This document shows, in pieces, positions 9,386 to 14,350 of a stretch of DNA of 16,841 nucleotides. The notes under the pieces are model-generated. The model had not been told where the DNA came from and made no database searches. It saw nothing but the letters and a program-made list of their open reading frames with translations. Where the stretch lies: the NCBI GenBank assembly GCA_902459845.2, contig CABPSV020000414.1:1-16841 (forward strand), in the 5' to 3' direction. The stretch comes from Hepatocystis sp. ex Piliocolobus tephrosceles. Taxonomy: Eukaryota > Apicomplexa > Aconoidasida > Haemosporida > Plasmodiidae. The first letter of the stretch is position 1; each line of letters opens with the position of its first letter. Both the position numbers and the translations under genes were made by a program.

Positions 9386-10531
9386 TAGCATAAATAAAAA
9401 TAGTAATAGTTATATGCATAATGGTAATACTAATAAGGGTGACAGTACGCATAAGAGTTTAAGTAGGGGTATATGTATTGACACATACTCAAGTGTGATA
9501 ACCTTTAACAACAAAACACCAAACAAACTAAATAACTATACCACCCCTAGTAAAATAGTAAATAACTATACCACCCCTAGTAAAATAGTAAATAATATTA
9601 CCACCCCTAGTAAAATAGTAAATATTATTAATGAAAAAAGTAGTAATAAGTGTAATATACAGAAACAAATTAAAATTTATGATTGTATGAATATAAATAG
9701 TAGTATACATCACAATAATAAAAACAATGTAGATAAACAAACTATAAATTTCAATAATGTTACAAATAATCATAAACGTGTGATAAAAGCAAAAAAAAGC
9801 AAAAAAAAAAACCCACCATGTACTACTTTAAAATCATCTATTAATAGAAAAAAAAATATTATTGTAAACAATAAAAAAATAGCAATTATAAATAACAAGT
9901 TATGCAACGTAGATAATAGTTTTAACTTTAATAATACCATAAGTAATAATATATGCATGTGTGCGTAATATATATACATGTACGCACGTGTATATATATA
10001 CATATATATTATATGTATATATTATATATTATATATACATATTTTACTAGACTGTCACAGTGTACATTATACGTTACTAACGTGACATCATGTAGTTCCA
10101 CACACGACAACCTTATGTTATTGTATTCATTTGTTTATTTATTTATTTATTTATTTATTTTATTTATTTTTTTTTTTTTTTTAGGTGAACCGGTTGATTA
10201 CTTTTTAGACGATGTTGTTACGGATAGCGAAAACGAAAATGGAAAGGAACTTAAAAAAATGGGAACGTTTGAAAAATTAAACTTAGATGAATCATATGAA
10301 TTTTATTATAATGAAATATTAAAAATAGTTACAGAAAGGATGCAAAAAATGAAAGCAGCACAAGGAAAAAATCTATCCACTCCCCTCTTTTTGATTGTAA
10401 ATGGTTTGAATAAGATATTAAAAGAAAAAAATTTAAATCCAATAACACAACAAAATGCTTTAGTAATATTAAACATAATGTTAGAAAAAAAAAAAATTGA
10501 GCGTGTTGGCGGAAACTGGCAACCGGTTTGA
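1..10531 (+). CDS. APC2: Anaphase-promoting complex subunit 2 (APC2, cullin-like), 5' partial, join(<1..9942,10185..10531)
   Basis: APC2 is the cullin-type scaffold of the APC/C ubiquitin ligase. It holds the RING subunit APC11 and the E2 and drives mitotic exit. The frame is open from base 3, upstream of the first ATG at 147, so the start is probably outside the window; at least 3,428 residues are visible, about four times the usual APC2 length. The recognisable APC2 parts are a helical block at 7203-7377 with a ML-D motif, a cullin alpha/beta block at 7722-8001 starting ITVLSLQYW, a winged helix at 8583-8837, and a last winged helix in exon 2. Between them lie Lys/Asn-rich stretches and many in-frame tandem repeats. 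The N-terminal ~2,300 residues are helix-rich and Lys/Asn-rich, with a CKNCNC motif near 630; I cannot assign cullin repeats there. The identification rests on order and pattern of the C-terminal domains, recognised by eye. The stop is TGA at 10529. Confidence 0.8.
3282..3467 (+). repeat. GGTACA array encoding (Gly-Thr)n with TDIGAGT interruptions
   Basis: A 6-bp GGTACA unit is repeated many times in frame. It is interrupted four times by GACATAGGCGCA (Asp-Ile-Gly-Ala). The array is internal to the APC2 coding frame and is a strong G+C island in an AT-rich gene. The absence of stops in any frame creates spurious antisense open frames over it. Confidence 0.92.
3795..3896 (+). repeat. 12-bp array encoding (G/D)KKC, eight cysteines
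   Basis: The unit is GGC/GAC/GGA-AAA-AAA-TGT. It encodes Cys at every fourth residue eight times with lysine pairs between. The first residue switches between Gly and Asp by single-base changes, and the last copies use GGA instead of GGC, so copies have diverged in blocks. Confidence 0.92.
4245..4361 (+). repeat. 15-bp array encoding (N/K)(M/A)(N/S)DK
   Basis: About eight copies of an AAAAATATGAATGAC-like unit change gradually from NMNDK to NASDK across the array. The frame is kept. The final copies (AATGCGAGTGATAAA) are identical, indicating recent local duplication. Confidence 0.9.
5010..5138 (+). repeat. 15-bp array encoding KQNKD / KYNKD
   Basis: About nine copies of a CAAAACAAAGACAAA-like unit. 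Gln changes to Tyr in the later copies and Lys to Ile in two. It is in frame in the APC2 gene and encodes a highly charged, probably disordered stretch. Confidence 0.9.
5454..5573 (+). repeat. 15-bp array encoding (EEGKK)8
   Basis: Eight copies of GAAGAAGGAAAGAAA, seven exact and the last slightly altered to EEGKE. The coding strand is purely purine here. It is probably a charged helix or disordered linker. It sits a few bases upstream of the KIENMG array. Confidence 0.93.
5584..5691 (+). repeat. 18-bp array encoding KIENMG / KIENIG
   Basis: About six copies of a GGAAAAATAGAAAATATG-like unit, alternating Met (ATG) and Ile (ATT) at one position. The alternation suggests a 36-bp higher-order unit was duplicated. 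Confidence 0.9.
6082..6108 (+). repeat. 27-A run inside the coding sequence (poly-Lys)
   Basis: An uninterrupted run of 27 A within the APC2 frame, read as the end of a GAA codon, eight AAA lysine codons and the first base of ATT. The frame is the same on both sides, so the run length shown here keeps the gene intact. Confidence 0.9.
6915..7001 (+). repeat. 18-bp array encoding (S/G)SDKNV
   Basis: Five units related to GGTAGTGATAAAAATGTT, the first two with CAT (His) in place of GAT (Asp). They are in frame in the APC2 gene, about 200 bases before the first recognisable cullin-type block. Confidence 0.9.
7203..7377 (+). other. APC2 domain: helical part of the cullin C-terminal region
   Basis: Residues ~2353-2411. 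The sequence [14 protein letters not shown] followed by [16 protein letters not shown] resembles the part of APC2 where a helix with (E)LLKLRFGE is followed by the ML-DM---RR-N segment preceding the cullin alpha/beta sheet. It is preceded by an acidic SSDDEDD stretch and followed by the NENENG/NDN repeat insertion. The match is by eye and moderate. It gains weight because the next conserved block, in the same frame, is the expected one. Confidence 0.55.
7473..7688 (+). repeat. Abutting NENENG (18-bp) and NDN (9-bp) arrays
   Basis: About seven copies of an AATGAAAATGAAAACGGC unit (Gly or Asp at the end) pass directly into a GACAACAAC array and then an AAC/AAT run. The composite insertion encodes ~70 residues made only of Asn, Glu, Gly and Asp. 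It separates two conserved blocks of the cullin-type region. Confidence 0.93.
7722..8001 (+). other. APC2 domain: cullin alpha/beta block
   Basis: Residues ~2526-2618. [11 protein letters not shown] corresponds to the cullin/APC2 signature (hydrophobic strand, S-x-x-[FY]-W). It is followed by a proline at the 'LP' position, a helix ([14 protein letters not shown]), a strand pair in the place of the -LG-----L- hairpin, and the SEGLLFYF helix that matches the VQA-ILLYF helix of APC2 before its first winged helix. In other eukaryotes the winged helix follows at once. Here about 190 residues, including a VEN repeat, intervene. Confidence 0.7.
8322..8375 (+). repeat. 9-bp array encoding (VEN)6
   Basis: Six identical GTGGAAAAT units in frame, preceded by related VVN codons. 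They lie in the insertion between the alpha/beta block and the first winged helix. Confidence 0.92.
8583..8837 (+). other. APC2 domain: first winged helix (WHA-like)
   Basis: Residues ~2813-2897. After [10 protein letters not shown] the segment [20 protein letters not shown] is followed by [11 protein letters not shown], a basic loop, and NVYSLID. This gives the helix-turn-helix pattern (T-E-I---T-LP---I---L--L---I) with a closing strand pair expected of the APC2/cullin winged helix. The basic loop (KKKKSRMTK) replaces the short wing seen in other eukaryotes. It follows the alpha/beta block in the correct order. Confidence 0.65.
9105..9249 (+). repeat. 15-bp array encoding RNSIG / WSSIG / RNSTG
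   Basis: Nine to ten units of CGTAATAGTATCGGT with variants. RNSIG and WSSIG alternate, then RNSTG is repeated. It is Ser-rich and Arg-rich and lies in the long linker between the two winged helices of APC2. Confidence 0.9.
9340..9382 (+). repeat. AAT trinucleotide run (poly-Asn)
   Basis: About a dozen consecutive AAT codons in the APC2 frame. Asparagine runs of this kind are common in Plasmodium proteins. Confidence 0.9.
9531..9620 (+). repeat. 30-bp array encoding ([10 protein letters not shown])3
   Basis: Three copies of a 30-bp unit, the third with TAT changed to ATT. Each carries the motif TPSK (9543, 9573, 9603). A related TPNK precedes it at 9516. All four fit the CDK phosphorylation consensus [ST]PxK. 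It lies in the linker before the last APC2 domain. Confidence 0.92.
9943..10184 (+). other. Predicted intron of the APC2 gene (phase 1)
   Basis: The donor is A|GTAATA at 9943. The acceptor is a pyrimidine tract (TTTA repeats, then a T run) ending in TTAG at 10181-10184. Exon 1 leaves one base (A) and exon 2 supplies GT, giving AGT (Ser) and then the frame that encodes the APC2 C-terminal domain. Without splicing, exon 1 stops at 9966-9968. The 242-bp insert is rich in TATATA, typical of Plasmodium introns. The acceptor is firm. The donor is less so: GTAATA at 9965 is in the wrong phase, GTGCGT at 9961 is in phase but a poor match, and donors further upstream cannot be excluded. Confidence 0.72.
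10185..10531 (+). other. APC2 last exon: C-terminal winged-helix domain (WHB, ANAPC2 type)
   Basis: This exon encodes 114 residues plus a split serine. An acidic stretch ([14 protein letters not shown]) is followed by [19 protein letters not shown], then [12 protein letters not shown], then [19 protein letters not shown] and a final NWQPV. This follows the APC2 C-terminal domain closely: a long first helix, an --I-NML----- helix, a LQ-YL--KV----LV--G-Y strand pair, and an end a few residues later. In known APC/C this domain contacts the E2 UBE2C. The usual cullin neddylation site (IVR-MK-R) is absent, as in APC2 generally. The frame has no credible start of its own, since its open frame upstream lies in intron sequence; this supports its being a 3' exon. 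Confidence 0.8.
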
Positions 10532-11300
10532 TTCACGTGTGTGTGTATGTGTATGTGCTTATGTATATACGTATAATTGTATATGTTTGTGATTAAGTAT
10601 ATACACGTGCTTAGGTATGTATATATATACACAAGCATACCTATACGCAAAACATACATTCGAATATGTCTTCCTTTTTACCATTAATTTTAATTATTTT
10701 TTATTTTAGTCCCTTTTGAACCTTTACATACATATATATATATATATATATATTATATTATATGTATGTATATATATATTATATGTACATATTATATGTA
10801 CATGTTTGTATATAATTTTCTTGGCTATTAATTTGTTTAAAAGTAATAAAAAACTTTTCTTTTTTATTTTAACATGTGGCTTAAACAACTTTATTTATTG
10901 TTCAGAATTTTGAATGTTAAAAAATATATATATATCTTATCATATTCAAAATATAAAAATGGCATTTTTCAAATATCACAATTTGTTGTAAACATACTAC
11001 AAATAAATATGTATATCGTATATATGGTCTTATTTGTGTATATATACTTCAAATTTTTATTTTTATATATTTTTTTTTTTTTTTTTTTTTTTTTGTTTTA
11101 ATCATTCATAAAATGAATACTAATACAAATTATTAATTACTATTTTTAATTTTATTTTTTTATATTGTTAAGCTAACTGAAAAAGAAATATAAAATTATA
11201 TGAACGAATATCAAATCAATACACTTTTATTTTTTTTCCTAAAATTTAATATGAAAAGTGTTGTGCTGATGTTACCAAAATGTATTCATTCATATTAATA
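10532..11300. other. AT-rich 3' flank of APC2, no gene seen
   Basis: The first ~130 bases are mixed GTGTGTATGTATATAC sequence. TA runs follow (10730-10800), then a T run at about 11070-11094. Short open frames here encode only Ile/Tyr/Phe-rich low-complexity peptides. It probably contains the APC2 3' UTR and polyadenylation site, which cannot be placed from sequence alone. Confidence 0.6.
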
Positions 11301-11505
11301 TTTGCACTTGTTTTTGTGCTTGTTTTGCATTTGTTTTGTATTTGTTTTGCACTTGTTTTTGTGCTTGTTTTGCATTTGTTTTGTATTTGTTTTGTATTTG
11401 TTTTGTATTTGTTTTGTATTTGTTTTGTATTTGTTTTGTATTTGTTTTGTATTTGTTTTGTATTTGTTTTGCATTTGTTTTGTATTTGTTTTGTATTTGT
11501 ATTTA
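11301..11505. repeat. 11-bp minisatellite (GTATTTGTTTT)n
   Basis: About 18 units of an 11-bp GTATTTGTTTT motif, with early copies containing GCATTTG, GCACTTG or GTGCTTG variants. Because 11 is not a multiple of three, all three frames read similar Phe/Cys/Val/Leu-rich peptides. The plus-strand open frames over it are artefacts of the repeat. Confidence 0.9.
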
Positions 11506-12415
11506 AGTATTTTTAATTATTGTGCACTTCAACACTTATGAGGTATGCTCTAAAGTACACTATTTTTTTTGTTTTTTGTTTTTTTTTATTAATAGGATGA
11601 TTTTTTTTTAATATTATTAACATTCAAACACAGTTATATACAAAAGTATATTTATGTATTTATATATTTATACTTATATAGCACAAAGTGTGTCTTCTTT
11701 TGCATGTGCTTCAACCTCTCTTTATAATTTGTAATTCATACAATAAGATCTTCGAGAAATTTAAGCGTGCATATTTATATATCATATATAGAGTGATAAA
11801 AAAAAATTAGGCAGTTATATGCAACAAAAAAAAAAAAAAAATATGTTTGTACCCTTTTTAATAAGTAAGCACAAAAAGATAAAAAATAACTCTTCTGCTT
11901 AATCTCATAATCTTGCTGAACATATTTTTTTTTTTTTTTTTTTTTTTTCTTATTGTTACATTAAATTATGTAACTTAAATTTATTATTTAGAATTTTAAT
12001 AGCATTTTTTTTTTTTTTTTTATCATTGTTTTTATATAATAAAAAAAAAAAAAAACTTAAATTTGTGTAAAACCTTATTGATATTTATTTATTTATTACC
12101 TTTTTTTTTTTGTTTAACGTAATTGTGGGATGTTATAAGCTATTTTTATATGAGCCGCAACAGATATATATAAGCATATTGTGTACATATATATATATAT
12201 TCGTTAAACATCTGCTGTATTATATCTTTTGTTTTATTTTCATAAAAATATTCCATTGCAAAAATGGTAGGATTAAAACGCTTTTAAATAAGGCTGAAAA
12301 AAAAAAAAAAAAAATTCTTCTGTTTACAAAATTTTTAATTAATATATTTTAATTTTAAGTAAATATATATGTTATATGTAAATTTTTTTAATCTTTCTAC
12401 TTGCATTACCTTCAT
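11506..12415. other. Intergenic AT-rich sequence, no gene seen
   Basis: Long T runs (about 11926-11948, 12007-12020) and A runs (about 11825-11840, 12298-12314) are separated by less simple stretches. One is ~11690-11800, with more G+C. GTGCAC, a palindrome bound by some Plasmodium AP2 factors, is at 11522. An 80-codon open frame at 12110-12352 starts at TTG and is low complexity; I do not call it. Confidence 0.6.
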
Positions 12416-12419
12416 TCGT

Positions 12420-13050
12420 TTTTTTTTTTTACTCATTTTTTATTATATACTCATTTTTGATATATACTCATTTTTGATTATACTCATTTTTTATTTACTC
12501 ATTTTTTTTGCTCATTTTTTTATTAACTTATTTTTTTTATGTACTTAATAACTTTTTTTTTTTTTTTTTTTCAATTTCTTTATTTTATTTCTTTATTTTA
12601 TTTCTTTATTTCATTCCTTTATTTCATTCCTTTATTTCATTCCTTTATTTCTTTATTTTATTTCTTTATTATTTTATTTCATTTCTTCACTTCATTTTTT
12701 TTATTTCATTTTTTTATTTTATCACCTTTTTATTCATTATTTTGTCATCCATCATTTTTTACTTCTTTTTTATTCTATTTTTACTTTTTTATTTTTTTTA
12801 TTCTTTTTTATACTTTCCTTTTTTTTTTTTTTACTTGCATTTTTTTTTACTTCCCCTTTTTTTTACTTCTCTTTTTTCTAGTTCCCCTTTTTTTTACTTC
12901 TCTTTTTTATACCTCCCCTTTTTTCTACTTCCTTTTTTTTTAATTACCTTTTTTTTTTAATTACCTTTTTTTTTTAATCCCCTTTTTTTTTTTTTTTTAC
13001 TCCCCCTTTTTTTATACAACTTTTCATTTTATTACTCTTTCCATTTTGTT
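12420..13050. repeat. Long G-poor pyrimidine tract with imperfect repeats
   Basis: ACTCATTTTT-like units (12431-12515) pass into TTTATTTCATTCC-like units (about 12580-12700) and then C4T8-type blocks (CCCCTTTTTTTTACTTC) to about 13015. Between 12541 and 13047 I count only four G (12541, 12744, 12837, 12881). The open frames over it are Phe-rich and not credible. Confidence 0.8.
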
Positions 13051-14046
13051 TCTACAACTTCAAGACTTTCATTAATATATATATATATATATATATATAT
13101 TTAAACTATTTACAATAAAAAAAAAAAAAATTATTTTACCACTTTTTTTTCAAGTATAAAAAAACAAAAAAAAAATAAATAAATAAAAAAAAAATCAAAA
13201 ACAAACAAAAAATCATTTTGAATACCTCCTAGCCATTATCACATAAATAACTTGTAATACATCACAGTAATGTAGAGAAAAAAAACATAAACATATTAAA
13301 AAAAAAACGCAATAATATTAACCAAAACATAAAATTAAAAAGTATTTTATGTATACATATATTTATACATATATATATATACTCCTCTAGCTTTAAATAT
13401 CCTTAAATTTTTTATAAGAAAAAATGAACCATTTATTATATTATTTTATTTTTTTTGTATATATTTATTTTTTATTTTTTTATTTTTTTGCTTCCACCTC
13501 TTATTATTTTTAAAAAGAAAATTCATACAGATGTAAAATCTTTTAATAATTAGAAAAGTATAAAACGTAAGTACATATATTAAAATGATATATACTATAA
13601 TTATATGTAGTGAGTAACTATACCTGTACAACACATATGTTACGCACTTATACATATACATATAATTTGATACATCATTCTATATACATACTTACAACTA
13701 TTTTGTGCATTCTTACTTATTTTTATCAATTTATATATATATGTATATTAAATAAGGTTTTAAACAACGCTTATTAAAAATTAACTATTTTTTTTTTTTT
13801 TTTTTTTTTTTTTTATATGTTCGATTTTAAAGAAAAGGATTTTGTAATTATTGTTAAAATTGAAACAGCTGCATATATATATATGTATATATGTATATGT
13901 ACATGTGTGTGTATAATAACAAGAACACACAACATAAATGTCTTAATTAAATACACGCATTTTTTTTATTATTGTTATTGAATTTATAACCTACCATTTT
14001 GTTATAATTAAAAATCAACAATTTTCATAAATTTCGTACATTATAT
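13051..14046. other. Intergenic sequence with TA, A and T tracts, no gene seen
   Basis: A TA run (13072-13101) is followed by an A-rich stretch to about 13320, reversing the strand bias of the preceding T-rich tract. Then comes mixed AT-rich DNA, with a 27-T run at 13788-13814. No open frame, tRNA-like fold or snRNA signature was recognised. Confidence 0.6.
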
Positions 14047-14125
14047 ATACACATATATTTATATACACATATTTATATACACATATTTATATACACATAT
14101 TTATATACACATATTTATATACATA

Positions 14126-14156
<31 letters not shown>
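14047..14156. repeat. 14-bp minisatellite (ACACATATTTATAT)n followed by a TA run
   Basis: Five to six copies of ACACATATTTATAT, one with ACATATATTTATAT, pass into (AT)n at about 14128-14156. It lies ~200 bases upstream of the TFIIE-beta start, in the probable promoter or 5' UTR. Confidence 0.85.
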
Positions 14157-14157
<1 letters not shown>

Positions 14158-14268
14158 ACACATTATACTATTGTATATTTCGTACACGTATACACGTATA
14201 CGTTTTATATATATGCTTATTTTTATTTCATTATTTCATTATTGTGCCATTGTATTATCCTATTATTG

Positions 14269-14270
<2 letters not shown>

Positions 14271-14328
<58 letters not shown>
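14271..14328. repeat. 58-T homopolymer just upstream of the TFIIE-beta start codon
   Basis: An uninterrupted T run ending 22 bases before the ATG at 14351. There is no AG between the run and the ATG, so it is not a splice-acceptor tract for an exon beginning at that ATG. It would be transcribed as poly-U if the transcription start lies upstream. Confidence 0.9.
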
Positions 14329-14329
<1 letters not shown>

Positions 14330-14350
14330 TAATATTTGCAAATATATAAA

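Noticed and set aside
9531..9620. CRISPR-like direct repeats
   Set aside because: The copies are contiguous, have no spacers, and are translated in frame.
9953..10184. An independent small gene starting at ATG 9953 and running to 10531
   Set aside because: The part before 10185 is TATATA-rich and poly-T intron sequence. The conserved domain begins only after the acceptor and fits the end of APC2.
7722..10531. A conventional cullin (CUL1/CUL4 type) rather than APC2
   Set aside because: The C-terminal winged helix lacks the neddylation-site signature and follows the APC2-specific pattern after a separate first winged helix.
11280..11541. Two plus-strand open frames with a CFVFVLYLF-type repeat
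   Set aside because: They result from the 11-bp minisatellite, which reads similarly in all frames.
12508..12960. Plus-strand open frames of 134-150 codons, almost all Phe/Leu/Ser/Tyr
   Set aside because: They are produced by the pyrimidine tract. Two frames are open at once and the composition is not that of a protein.
14336..14350. Start of the TFIIE-beta frame at 14336
   Set aside because: The codon there is TTG; the first ATG is at 14351.
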